From the NCBI RefSeq assembly GCF_028289705.1, contig NZ_JANQOI010000128.1:1-63697 (forward strand): a stretch of DNA of 63,697 bases, given 5' to 3'. The stretch comes from Pelagibius sp. GTDB taxonomy: Bacteria > Pseudomonadota > Alphaproteobacteria > Kiloniellales > Kiloniellaceae. The notes below the pieces were generated by a model, which worked only from the letters and a program-made list of their open reading frames with translations, did not search any database and was not told the origin of the DNA. Positions 27,473 through 36,014 of this stretch are shown in pieces. The position numbers and the translations under genes were made by a program. The number at the start of each line of letters is the position of its first letter. Position 1 is the first letter of the stretch.

Positions 27473-29074
27473 ATGAGTGACGCATCCAAAGTGTCGCCGG
27501 AAGATCTGGTTGCCAAATCTGGGCTATTCACCGGGATGAATGCCTTCATGGGCATTGCATCGATGGTCATGATTATCGGATTTGTGCTTTTCACAATTCA
27601 GGATGTCGAGTTTTCGGGACAAGTCTTTACCCGGGCCAAGGATTTCATCATCGGTGCGCTGGACTGGTTCTATGTGCTGGTGGTCAGCGTCGCCCTCTTC
27701 TTCGTGTTCTGGCTCATGGTCAGCCGTTTCGGCAGCGTGAAGCTGGGCAAGGAGGACGACGAGCCGGATTTCTCGACCTTCTCGTGGATCTGCATGCTGT
27801 TCAGCGCCGGCCTGGGCTCCGGCCTGATCTACTGGGGCGTGGCCGAGCCGATGTACCACATCCAGGACAGCCCCTTCCTCACCCGCGAAGGCATCGAGCC
27901 GGGCTCCGTAGAGGCGGCGGCCTCGGCCATTCGCGTCACCATCTTTCACTGGGGGCTGCACGGCTGGGGGCTTTATGTCCTGGTGGGCCTGAGCCTCGCC
28001 TACTTCGCCTACCGCAAGGATCTGCCGCTCTCACTCAGGGCGGCGCTCTATCCGATCCTGAAGGAGAAGGTCTACGGCCCCTGGGGGCACCTGGTCGATC
28101 TGATCGGCGTCTTCGGCACGATCTTCGGTCTCGCGACCTCCCTGGGCCTGGGCGTCGCCCCCATCGCGGCGGGTCTGGAAAACCTGGGCTGGCTGTCCAA
28201 CACCACGACCAACCAGCTCATCCTGGTCGGCTTCATCACCATCCTGGGGACGACATCGGCGGCCTCCGGTGTCAGCCGGGGCGTGCGCATCCTCAGTGAG
28301 ATCAACGTCTGGGCCAGCCTCGGCCTGCTGCTGCTGTTCATCGTCCTCGGACCGACCGCCTTCATCCTGGGTATGGTGATCACCGGGGCCGGCGAGTACA
28401 TCTGGAACGTGATCCCCATGGGCTTCTGGATCGACGGCGAGCCGGAACGCCAGTGGCAGAGCTGGTGGACGATCTTCTATTGGGGCTGGTGGATCGCCTG
28501 GTGCCCCTTCGTCGGCCTGTTCATCGCCCGCATCTCCAAGGGCCGCACCATCCGGCAGTTCTGCTTCTGCGTGCTGCTGGTGCCGACCTCGGTGGTGGTG
28601 CTGTGGATGGGCGTCTTCGGCGGTGCCGCCGTGGGCGTCGACCTCTTCAACGCCGCCGGCGTGGTGGACGCGGTGAACAACAACTACGCCAGCGGAGTGT
28701 TCCAGACCATCGCCGGCTTCGGCTACGACTGGCTGGTCACGCCGATCACCATCCTCACCACGGTGCTGCTGATCTCCTGGTTCGTAACCTCGTCGGACTC
28801 CGGCACCCTGGTGATGTGCACCATGCTGTCCATGGGCGACGAGCACCCGCCAATCAAGTTCCGGATCTTCTGGGGCCTGACGTCAGGTGTGGTCGCCGGT
28901 GTGCTGATGCTGGCCGGTGGTCTGAACGCGCTGCAGACCGCGTCGATCGTCGCGGGCCTGCCCATTGCCGTCGCCCTGCTGGCGATGACCTACGGCATGG
29001 TGCAGACCCTGCACGAGGACTTCCCGGTCGAGGAGTTCGAGGACAAGCTCGCCTTGCGCTACCTCAATCGCTGA
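27473..29074 (+). CDS. BCCT-family betaine/carnitine/choline transporter
   Basis: 533 residues with about twelve hydrophobic segments. The glycine-rich stretch GLGSGLIYWGVAEPM (113-127) and the aromatic cluster WGWWIAW (337-343; Trp339, Trp340, Trp343) correspond to the BetP region that binds betaine. The sequence lacks long terminal extensions with osmosensing character, so it is better seen as a catabolic uptake carrier than an osmotic-stress carrier. It imports glycine betaine or a similar trimethylammonium compound, probably with sodium. It sits between the binding protein and the convergent sox operon, with a strong bidirectional terminator after it. Confidence 0.92.
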   Translation: MSDASKVSPEDLVAKSGLFTGMNAFMGIASMVMIIGFVLFTIQDVEFSGQVFTRAKDFIIGALDWFYVLVVSVALFFVFWLMVSRFGSVKLGKEDDEPDFSTFSWICMLFSAGLGSGLIYWGVAEPMYHIQDSPFLTREGIEPGSVEAAASAIRVTIFHWGLHGWGLYVLVGLSLAYFAYRKDLPLSLRAALYPILKEKVYGPWGHLVDLIGVFGTIFGLATSLGLGVAPIAAGLENLGWLSNTTTNQLILVGFITILGTTSAASGVSRGVRILSEINVWASLGLLLLFIVLGPTAFILGMVITGAGEYIWNVIPMGFWIDGEPERQWQSWWTIFYWGWWIAWCPFVGLFIARISKGRTIRQFCFCVLLVPTSVVVLWMGVFGGAAVGVDLFNAAGVVDAVNNNYASGVFQTIAGFGYDWLVTPITILTTVLLISWFVTSSDSGTLVMCTMLSMGDEHPPIKFRIFWGLTSGVVAGVLMLAGGLNALQTASIVAGLPIAVALLAMTYGMVQTLHEDFPVEEFEDKLALRYLNR

Positions 29075-29092
29075 TACCGGGGAACCGTTCTT

Positions 29093-29124
29093 CTCTTCGG
29101 GCCGGACCACTCCGGCCCGAAGAG
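29093..29124. terminator. Bidirectional terminator between BCCT gene and soxG
   Basis: Perfect 14-base-pair stem CTCTTCGGGCCGGA / TCCGGCCCGAAGAG with a CCAC loop, placed exactly between convergent stops at 29074 and 29138. The left flank (GTTCTT) is U-rich for transcripts from the right in part; the right flank is a G-run, so it acts best by its very stable stem. Confidence 0.7.
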
Positions 29125-29137
29125 GGGGGGCCGGCAT

Positions 29138-29749
29138 TCAGGCCTCGGCGTATTCCCGCGCCGCGTCGCTGAGCCAGCGCCAGAGGTAGTCTGAGAAGGA
29201 GCGGCGGGTGTAGACGTCGAAGGCCGGCTCGTGACTCACCTGATGCAGCGTCACGGCGGTCTTGGCGAGGTGGCTTTGGGCGCAGCGGCCGGCTCCGCCG
29301 AAGACGCTCGGGTGGAGGTCCAGCGGGCAGCCCTTGGCGATGACATCGGCGGCCCGCGGCCCAGCCACTCGGATGCAGGCCAGGCTTTCGCCCACCTCCG
29401 TCACCGCAGAGTGACGGCCCGCCAGGGCCTCGCGCAGCTTGGCGGCCAAGCGGCTTTCGGCGTCCGGCTCCGCGTCGTGGTGCAGCAGCAGCCACTCGTC
29501 CGGGCCCAGCCAGAGTGCGGCCCGCCTTTCATCGCCCCTGGTGGTGTTGGGGGCCAGCGGCAGGTCGAGACCGGCGGCCAGCTTCACGGCTTCCAGAAAG
29601 CCCGGATCGTCGCTGTCGCCGCGCAGGTTCACCGCGGCCGGCAGCACCCGTTCGTGCAGCCGCACCGGCGCTTCGGCCTCGTCCGTGGCGGCCCGGCCCT
29701 CCAGGCCCAGGTGGGCCAGGGCGCTCTGTCTCAGGTAATTCTCAACCAC
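29138..29749 (-). CDS. soxG: Sarcosine oxidase gamma subunit SoxG
   Basis: About 203 residues, the smallest-fold partner of heterotetrameric sarcosine oxidase, resembling half of a GcvT domain. Landmarks are YLRQSALAHLGL at the start, WLGPDEWLLL near residue 103, and YLWRWLSDAA at the end. The GTG at 29749 overlaps the soxA stop by eight bases and has GGGGAG seven bases upstream; ATG 29764 would add five residues. Last gene of soxBDAG. The complex oxidises sarcosine to glycine, making 5,10-methylene-THF and hydrogen peroxide. Confidence 0.88.
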   Translation of the reverse strand: MVENYLRQSALAHLGLEGRAATDEAEAPVRLHERVLPAAVNLRGDSDDPGFLEAVKLAAGLDLPLAPNTTRGDERRAALWLGPDEWLLLHHDAEPDAESRLAAKLREALAGRHSAVTEVGESLACIRVAGPRAADVIAKGCPLDLHPSVFGGAGRCAQSHLAKTAVTLHQVSHEPAFDVYTRRSFSDYLWRWLSDAAREYAEA

Positions 29750-32700
29750 GCATCCGCTCCCCATCCGGATCGAAGAACACGGGGCTGTCGGCGACGACGC
29801 AGGGCACCACCTTGCCGCCCTCCAGCGGGGCGAAGAGGGTCTCGCCCTTCTTGGCGAGGCCGCCCTTCACCAGCGCCATGGCGATGGATCGCCCGCAGTT
29901 CGGGCTGTGGTAGCTGGAGGTGACGTGGCCCAGCATCGGCATGGGCGGTTCCTTCAGCACCTGCTCGACGAGCTGCGCGCCCTCCGGCAGCACCTCCTCC
30001 GGGTCCTTGGTCAGAATACCGACGAGCTGCTTGCGGTCGGGCTTCAGCATGTCCTCACGCGTGAGCGAGCGCTTGCCGATGAAATCCTTGGTCTTGGAGA
30101 CGATCCAGCCCATGTCGAGATCGAGGGGATTGACCGAGCCGTCGGTCTCCTGGCCGACGATGATGTAGCCCTTCTCGGCGCGCAGCACGTGCATGGACTC
30201 GGTGCCATAGGGGGTGATGCCATAGCGTTCGCCCGCCGTCATCACGGTCTGCCAGACCGCCATGCCGAAGGAGGCCGGCACGTTGATCTCGTAGGAAAGC
30301 TCGCCGGTGAAGGAGATGCGGAAGATGCGCGCTGGCACGCCGGCCACCCGGGCCGCTGTGAAGCCCATGTGGGGAAGGGCGTTGGGCGACAGCTCGGCAT
30401 CGCTGATCTCGGCCATCAGCCTGCGGGCATTGGGGCCGGAGAGGGTGATGGTGGCGAACTGCTCGGTGACCGAGGTGAGGTAGACCTTCAGGTCCGGCCA
30501 CTCGGTCTGCAGGTAGTCCTCCAGATGGGCCAGCACCGGCGCGGCATTGCCGGTGGTGGTGGTCATCAGAAAGTGCTGCTCGCCGAGGCGCGTGGTGACG
30601 CCGTCGTCCATCACCATGCCGTCCTCGCCCAGCATGAGGCCGTAGCGGCAGCGCCCGACGTCAAGCTTCAGCCAAGCGTTGGTGTAGACGCGATTGAGGA
30701 ACTCGGCGGCATCGGGGCCCTGGATGTCGATCTTGCCGAGGGTGGAGGCGTCGAGGACGCCGAGAGACTCCCGGACGGCTTTCACCTCGCGGTTCACCGC
30801 GCCATGCATGTCCTCGCCATACTGCGGGTAGTACCAGGGCCGCCGCCACTGGCCGACGTCCTCGAAGAGCGCGCCGTTGCGCTCGTGCCAGGCGTGCATG
30901 GGCGTGCGGCGGATGGGGTCCAGCAGGTCGTCGACGTCGCGCCCGGCGAAGATGCCGAAGCTCACCGGCGTGAAGGGCGGGCGGAAGGTGGTGACACCGA
31001 CCTCCGGCAGGGGGCGGCCGAAGGCATCGGCGACGATGCCGATGGCATTAACGTTGCCGAGCTTGCCCTGGTCGGTGGCCATGCCGGTGGTGGTGTAGCG
31101 CTTCACATGCTCGATGGAGATGTAGCCCTCGCGCAGGGCCAGCTTCAGGTCCGCCGCGGTGACATCGTTCTGCTGGTCGACGAAGTGCTTGGCCTTCTTG
31201 CCGAGCGGCTTGTCCGAGGGCACCAGCCAGAGCCAGCGGCCCGGCAGGAAATCGCGGTCTTCCGCCTCGGCCGCCACCGGCGCGCCGGCGTCGAAGCCGG
31301 TATCGGCCGCTGCGGCGGCCCCCGCCTCGGCGCCTTCGCCGAGGCAGGAGGCGAGGCCGAAGCTGCCATTGGCGGCCCCGGCGGAGCGCTGGCTCGCCTG
31401 CATCGCCTGGTCCGGCACGAAGCAGGCGTGGGTTTCGTCCCAGCGCAGCTTGCCTTTGGACTGGCAGAAAAGGTGGACCGTCGGGTTCCAGCCGCCGGAG
31501 TTGGCGACCAGGTCGCAGGCGATCTCCTCCACCGCGCCGACGACCCCGTCGCCTTCGGCATTGAGGTCGGCGACCCGCACCTTGCTGACCCGCTTCCTGC
31601 CCTCGGTGCCGACGATGACGCGGTCGGGCAGGATGCGCAGGCCCGCGGCCTCGGCCCGCTCGCTCAGGGGGCCGGTGGCCATGGGACGGGCGTCGACCAC
31701 CGCCGCCACCTCGATCCCCGCCGCCACCATGTCCAGGGCCGCGCCGTAACCGCTGTCATTGTTGGTGAAGACCACGGCACGCTTTCCGGGCTTCACGGCA
31801 TAGCGGTTGACGTAACTCTGCACGGCGGAGGCGGTCATGACCCCCGGCCGGTCGTTGTCGGCGAAGACCAGCGGCCGTTCGATGGACCCGCTGCAGAACA
31901 CCGTCTGCTTCGTCCGCAGCTTCCACAGCCGGTGACGCGGCAGGTGCTCCGGCGCCTCTTCCAGGTGATCGGTCACGTTCTCCATCAGGCCGAAGAAGCC
32001 GTGGTCGAAGGCGCCGTAAGCTATGGTGCGGGTGAGGATGCGCACCCCGGGCATCTGCCGCAGTTCGGTCTCGGCGGCCCGCACCCAGTCCAGGGCCGGG
32101 TTGCCGTCGATCAGCTCCTCGCTGGCGCTGAGCAGGGCGCCGCCCAGCAGGTGATCCTGCTCCACCAGCACGACCCGCGCGCCGGCGCGCCCGGCAGCCA
32201 GCGCCGCAGCGAGACCCGCCGGGCCCGCCCCCACCACCAGCACATCGCAGTGGGCGTAGGTCTTGTCGTAGCGGTCGGGATCGCGCTGGCTCGGCGAGGT
32301 GCCGAGGCCGGCGGCGCGGCGGATGAAGTGCTCGTAGGTCTTCCAGGCACTGGCCGGCCACATGAAGGTCTTGTAGTAGAAGCCGGCGGGGATGAGGCGC
32401 GCCGCCGTCGAATTGATGGCGCCGACGTCGAACTCCACCGAGGGCCAGGCGTTCTGCGAGGCCGCGCTCAGCCCCTCCACCAGCTCCAACTGGGTGGCCT
32501 TGATGTTGGGGTCGCTGCGCGGGTCCTCGCCGACCTGGACCAGGGCGTTGGGCTCCTCCGGGCCGGCGGTGACGATGCCGCGCGGGCGGTGGTACTTGAA
32601 GCTGCGGCCCACCAGATGGACGCCGTTGGCCAGCAGCGCCGCCGCCAGGCTGTCGCCGGTCAGGCCGCGGTAGCTCTTGCCGTTGAAGGTGAAGTTCAGC

Positions 32701-32753
32701 GGTTTGTTGTGATCGACCTGGCCGCCGTGGGGAAGACGCATGCGTCCGGACAA
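29742..32753 (-). CDS. soxA: Sarcosine oxidase alpha subunit SoxA
   Basis: 1003 residues, the usual SoxA size. Residues about 10-95 form a ferredoxin-like fold (FTFNGKSYRGL, RSFKYHRPRG) that lacks an iron-sulfur Cys set. An NAD-binding domain follows (VVGAGPAGLAAA near residue 175), and the C-terminal 380 residues form the GcvT-like folate domain (WRRPWYYP onward). The start is taken as TTG 32753, which has GGAGG nine bases before it and gives MSGRMRLPHGG; ATG 32741 is possible but 21 bases from that site. It begins 14 bases after soxD and overlaps soxG. Confidence 0.93.
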   Translation of the reverse strand: MSGRMRLPHGGQVDHNKPLNFTFNGKSYRGLTGDSLAAALLANGVHLVGRSFKYHRPRGIVTAGPEEPNALVQVGEDPRSDPNIKATQLELVEGLSAASQNAWPSVEFDVGAINSTAARLIPAGFYYKTFMWPASAWKTYEHFIRRAAGLGTSPSQRDPDRYDKTYAHCDVLVVGAGPAGLAAALAAGRAGARVVLVEQDHLLGGALLSASEELIDGNPALDWVRAAETELRQMPGVRILTRTIAYGAFDHGFFGLMENVTDHLEEAPEHLPRHRLWKLRTKQTVFCSGSIERPLVFADNDRPGVMTASAVQSYVNRYAVKPGKRAVVFTNNDSGYGAALDMVAAGIEVAAVVDARPMATGPLSERAEAAGLRILPDRVIVGTEGRKRVSKVRVADLNAEGDGVVGAVEEIACDLVANSGGWNPTVHLFCQSKGKLRWDETHACFVPDQAMQASQRSAGAANGSFGLASCLGEGAEAGAAAAADTGFDAGAPVAAEAEDRDFLPGRWLWLVPSDKPLGKKAKHFVDQQNDVTAADLKLALREGYISIEHVKRYTTTGMATDQGKLGNVNAIGIVADAFGRPLPEVGVTTFRPPFTPVSFGIFAGRDVDDLLDPIRRTPMHAWHERNGALFEDVGQWRRPWYYPQYGEDMHGAVNREVKAVRESLGVLDASTLGKIDIQGPDAAEFLNRVYTNAWLKLDVGRCRYGLMLGEDGMVMDDGVTTRLGEQHFLMTTTTGNAAPVLAHLEDYLQTEWPDLKVYLTSVTEQFATITLSGPNARRLMAEISDAELSPNALPHMGFTAARVAGVPARIFRISFTGELSYEINVPASFGMAVWQTVMTAGERYGITPYGTESMHVLRAEKGYIIVGQETDGSVNPLDLDMGWIVSKTKDFIGKRSLTREDMLKPDRKQLVGILTKDPEEVLPEGAQLVEQVLKEPPMPMLGHVTSSYHSPNCGRSIAMALVKGGLAKKGETLFAPLEGGKVVPCVVADSPVFFDPDGERMRG

Positions 32754-32767
32754 GGGCCTGCTCCTCC

Positions 32768-33061
32768 TCAGACGTAGCGCCTGGGCTCGAGCGCCGGCGG
32801 CGGCGAGCCCATGGGATAGACGGCCAGGATTTCGTAGGTCACGGAATCGCGGGCGACATTGAACCAGCGGCGGCAGCCCTGGGCGTGGTTCCAGCGCTCC
32901 AGCACCAGGCCCTTGGGGTTGTCGCGCAGGAAGACGAACTCCGCCCACTCGGCATCGGTGAGGCTTGCCGGGTCCTTGGGCCGCTCGATGTGCGCCTCGC
33001 CGCCGTTGGAGAACTCGCTCTCGCAGCGCGGGCCGCAGTAAGGACAGGTGATCAGCAGCAT
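32768..33061 (-). CDS. soxD: Sarcosine oxidase delta subunit SoxD
   Basis: 97 residues, normal for SoxD. Zinc ligands are Cys6 and Cys9 in CPYC, with His59 and Cys63 in the segment HAQGCRRWFN. The subunit has a structural role in the tetramer. It starts 10 bases after soxB and is followed closely by soxA, as in standard soxBDAG operons. Confidence 0.94.
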   Translation of the reverse strand: MLLITCPYCGPRCESEFSNGGEAHIERPKDPASLTDAEWAEFVFLRDNPKGLVLERWNHAQGCRRWFNVARDSVTYEILAVYPMGSPPPALEPRRYV

Positions 33062-33071
33062 GCTCGCCTCC

Positions 33072-34325
33072 CTAGTGCGCCACGGCGGCGGCGCCGTGCT
33101 CGTCGATGAGGAAGCCGCTGCGGAAGCGGTCCAGGCTGAAGGCGGCGTTCAGCTCGTGGGGCGCGTCGTTGGCGATGGTGTGGGCGAAGACCCAGCCCGA
33201 GCCGGGCGTCGCCTTGAAGCCGCCGGTGCCCCAGCCGCAGTTCAGATAGAGTCCTTCCACCGGGGTCTTGGAGAGGATCGGGCTGGCATCGGGGCAGACG
33301 TCGACGATGCCGCCCCACTGGCGCAGCATGCGCATGCGCCGGAACAGCGGGAACAGCTCGCAGATGGCGGCCAGGGTCTCCTCGGTCACCGGCAGACTGC
33401 CGCGCTGGCCGTAGCCGATGTAGCTGTCGACACCGGCGCCGATCACCAACTCGCCCTTGTCGGACTGGCTGATGTAGGCGTGGACCGCGCCGGACATCAC
33501 CACCGTGTCGATCACCGGCTTCACCGGCTCCGACACCAGGGCCTGCAGCGGCAGGGACTGCACCGGCAGGCGGAAGCCCGCCATGTTGGCCATCACGCTG
33601 GAATGGCCGGCGGTGACGATGCCCACCTTGCCGGCTTCGATGAAGCCCTTGCCGGTCTCCACGCCGGTGACCCGGCCGTTTTCGATGCGAAAGCCGTTGA
33701 CCGGGCATTCCTGGATGATGTCAACGCCCCGGGCGCCGGCGGCGCGGGCATAGCCCCAGGCCACGGCGTCGTGGCGGGCGGTGCCGCCGCGGCGCTGCAG
33801 GCTGGCGCCCAGCACCGGATAGCGGCCGCCGGCGCGCAGGTCGATGACGGGCACCATCTCCTTGATCTGCGCCGGGGTGAGGAATTCCGAGTCGATGCCG
33901 TTCAGACGGTTGGCGTTGATGCGGCGGGAGACTTCGCGCAGGTCGTGCTGGTTGTGCGCCAGGTTGAGCACGCCGCGCTGGGAGAACATGACGTTGTAGT
34001 TGAGGTCCTGGGAGAGACCCTCCCAAAGCTTCAGGGCATGCTCGTAGAGCGCCGCCGACTGGTCCCAGAGGTAGTTGGAGCGCACGATGGTGGTGTTGCG
34101 CCCGGTGTTGCCGCCGCCCAGCCAGCCGCGCTCCACCACCGCGACGTTGGTGATGCCGTGGTTCTTGGCCAGGTAGTAGGCCGTCGCGAGGCCATGGCCG
34201 CCGCCGCCGACGATGACCACGTCGTAGCGCGGCTTGGGCTCGCTGCTTTGCCAGGCCTGCGGCCAATTCTCGTGGTAGGAGAGGGCGTTGCGCAGCAGGC
34301 TGAAAACTGAATAGCGCGGTTTCAT
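33072..34325 (-). CDS. soxB: Sarcosine oxidase beta subunit SoxB
   Basis: 417 residues, DAO-type flavoprotein. FAD motif VIVGGGGHG at 37-45; [10 protein letters not shown] near 71-79; His185 in [10 protein letters not shown] matches the His that covalently holds FMN in the heterotetrameric enzyme. Near the C-terminus, [14 protein letters not shown] forms the conserved Gly-rich motif. It contains the sarcosine oxidation site. First gene of soxBDAG, divergent from the GbdR-like regulator, which probably controls it in response to betaine or dimethylglycine. Confidence 0.95.
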   Translation of the reverse strand: MKPRYSVFSLLRNALSYHENWPQAWQSSEPKPRYDVVIVGGGGHGLATAYYLAKNHGITNVAVVERGWLGGGNTGRNTTIVRSNYLWDQSAALYEHALKLWEGLSQDLNYNVMFSQRGVLNLAHNQHDLREVSRRINANRLNGIDSEFLTPAQIKEMVPVIDLRAGGRYPVLGASLQRRGGTARHDAVAWGYARAAGARGVDIIQECPVNGFRIENGRVTGVETGKGFIEAGKVGIVTAGHSSVMANMAGFRLPVQSLPLQALVSEPVKPVIDTVVMSGAVHAYISQSDKGELVIGAGVDSYIGYGQRGSLPVTEETLAAICELFPLFRRMRMLRQWGGIVDVCPDASPILSKTPVEGLYLNCGWGTGGFKATPGSGWVFAHTIANDAPHELNAAFSLDRFRSGFLIDEHGAAAVAH

Positions 34326-34609
34326 GCCCGGCCGGCGTCCCCCGTTTGACCCTCACCCCGTGGTGCGGCACCTGCGGAGCGCCGCCTCACATCCCTGTTA
34401 ACCATGCTCGCATCGAACCCCAGGCTTGGCAACGCCGGGCCGGTCGAAAAGCCTCGTTTCCGCAGACTTGCAGGGCGCCAGGGCACTCGATCAGGGGGCC
34501 AGGGGCTTGCTGGTCCCCGGCGGAAAATTCTCTGTTCGCGACACGGGCATCTATGCCAAAGTCGTAGGATTCCCTTCGACCTTCACGATAGAGGATCCCG
34601 AGTCTTTTC

Positions 34610-35611
34610 ATGTTCGGTAACGTCCCACGAGAGCTGCCTCAGAAGATCGCGCTGGTTCTTGTGCCGCGCTTCTCGTTCCTGCCATTCAGCGGCATGGTGG
34701 AGTCCTTCCGTCTGGCCAACCGGCTGAGCGGGCAGGAGCTTTACCGGCGCCTCCTGGTTTCCGCCGACGGCGCCCCGGTGACGGCCTCCAACGGGATCGC
34801 CCTCGACGTCGCCGGCGACCTGAACCTGGCCGAGAGCTGCGGGACCATCATCATCTGCGGCGGCCTGGACGTGCACCTGCATCAGGACAAGAGCCTCTTG
34901 GCCTGGCTGCGCAAGATGGACCGCCGCGGCGCCGATGTCGGGGCGATCTGCACCGGCAGCTACATCCTCGCCCGGGCCGGCCTGCTGGAGGGCTTTCGCA
35001 GCACCATCCACTGGGAGAACCTGGCCGGCTTCTGCGAGGAGTTCCCGGACATCGAGGTGACCACCGAGCTCTTCGAGATCGACCGCAACCGCTTCACCTG
35101 TTCCGGCGGCACGGCGGCCATCGACATGATGCTGAACGTCATCGCCCGCCAGCACGGCCACGAACTGGCGGCCAGCGTGGCGGACCAGTTCATGCACGAG
35201 CGCATCCGCGACCACCACGACCGCCAGCGCATCTCCCTGCCGGCCCGCCTGGGGGTGCGCCACCCCAAGCTGCTCTCGGTGATCTCATTGATGGAGCAGA
35301 ACCTGGAAGAGCCGCTGACCCGCAGCGAACTGGCCCGTGAGGCGGCGCTCTCCACCCGCCAGCTCGAGCGCCTGTTCCGCAAGTACCTCAACCGCTCGCC
35401 GGCACGCTATTACCTGGAACTGCGGCTCAACAAGGCCCGGCTGCTGCTGCTGCAGACCAACATGTCGGTGATCGACGTGGCCCTGGCCTGCGGCTTCGTC
35501 TCGGCCTCCCACTTCTCCAAGTGCTACCGCGACTTCTTCGGCCGCACGCCGCGCAAGGAGCGCGGCCTGCCGCTGCAGCCCGAAGAGGCGCCGACACGCG
35601 CCGCCCAGTAG
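34610..35611 (+). CDS. gbdR: GATase1-like/AraC regulator, GbdR/GlxA type
   Basis: 333 residues. The N-terminal DJ-1/PfpI-like domain (about 10-190) has Cys114 in GAICTGSYIL, and the C-terminal AraC/XylS domain (about 222-325) has two helix-turn-helix units ending in GFVSASHFSKCYRDFFGRTP. GbdR is the activator of glycine betaine, dimethylglycine and sarcosine catabolism. Here the gene is divergent from soxBDAG across 284 bases, supporting that role. CdhR (carnitine) and GlxA paralogues look alike, so the exact ligand is uncertain. Confidence 0.82.
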   Translation: MFGNVPRELPQKIALVLVPRFSFLPFSGMVESFRLANRLSGQELYRRLLVSADGAPVTASNGIALDVAGDLNLAESCGTIIICGGLDVHLHQDKSLLAWLRKMDRRGADVGAICTGSYILARAGLLEGFRSTIHWENLAGFCEEFPDIEVTTELFEIDRNRFTCSGGTAAIDMMLNVIARQHGHELAASVADQFMHERIRDHHDRQRISLPARLGVRHPKLLSVISLMEQNLEEPLTRSELAREAALSTRQLERLFRKYLNRSPARYYLELRLNKARLLLLQTNMSVIDVALACGFVSASHFSKCYRDFFGRTPRKERGLPLQPEEAPTRAAQ

Positions 35612-35757
35612 AGGTCGGCTCCGCGACCGTGCGGAGTGCGGCTCCGGCGATTGACCGCGCGCTTCGGGACGTCCCCGTGTTCCAACAGGACTCCTCAGAG
35701 CCTGAACCGAAACGAAACCATATCCGCCAAAGGACTGCCGCCCTGCAACCTCTCCGA

Positions 35758-35843
35758 TCGTCATTGCCGGACTTGTTCCGGCAATCCATCGGGGGCCGGG
35801 TCTCGGTCTGTCCATGGACCCTCGGGACAAGCCCGAGGGTGAC
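35758..35843. repeat. Twin-hairpin REP-like element, family B copy 1
   Basis: Two adjacent palindromes: TTGCCGGACTTGTTCCGGCAA and, after a spacer, CCCTCGGGACAAGCCCGAGGG, with ATCCA / TGGA arms between them. The same twin design with different stem bases is at 60069-60155. It lies downstream of the GbdR-like gene. Confidence 0.75.
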
Positions 35844-35940
35844 GATGTGGTTTAGGGGAGGCGTTGGCAACTCATTGAAATAAAATAGCTTATTTCAAAT
35901 GAAATACTCAGCGAAAAGTCGATCACTCCAGCTCCTTGCC

Positions 35941-35982
35941 TCACCCTGAGGAGCTTGCGCAAGCAAGCGTCTCGAAGGGTGA
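35941..35982. repeat. REP-like palindrome, family A copy 4
   Basis: TCACCCTGAGGAG, inner palindrome CTTGCGCAAG, then GCGTCTCGAAGGGTGA. It is the opposite orientation of the first copy at 1631. It lies 33 bases past the 3' end of the ASKHA gene, where it may end transcription. The remaining bases of the 35612-36014 gap hold a short AT-rich stretch (35870-35910) and no gene. Confidence 0.75.
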
Positions 35983-36014
35983 ACACCGCATACGCGAATG
36001 GAGCTTCTTGCTAC

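Noticed and set aside
29907-32777. Plus-strand open frame of 956 codons
   Set aside because: Opposite-strand shadow of soxA.
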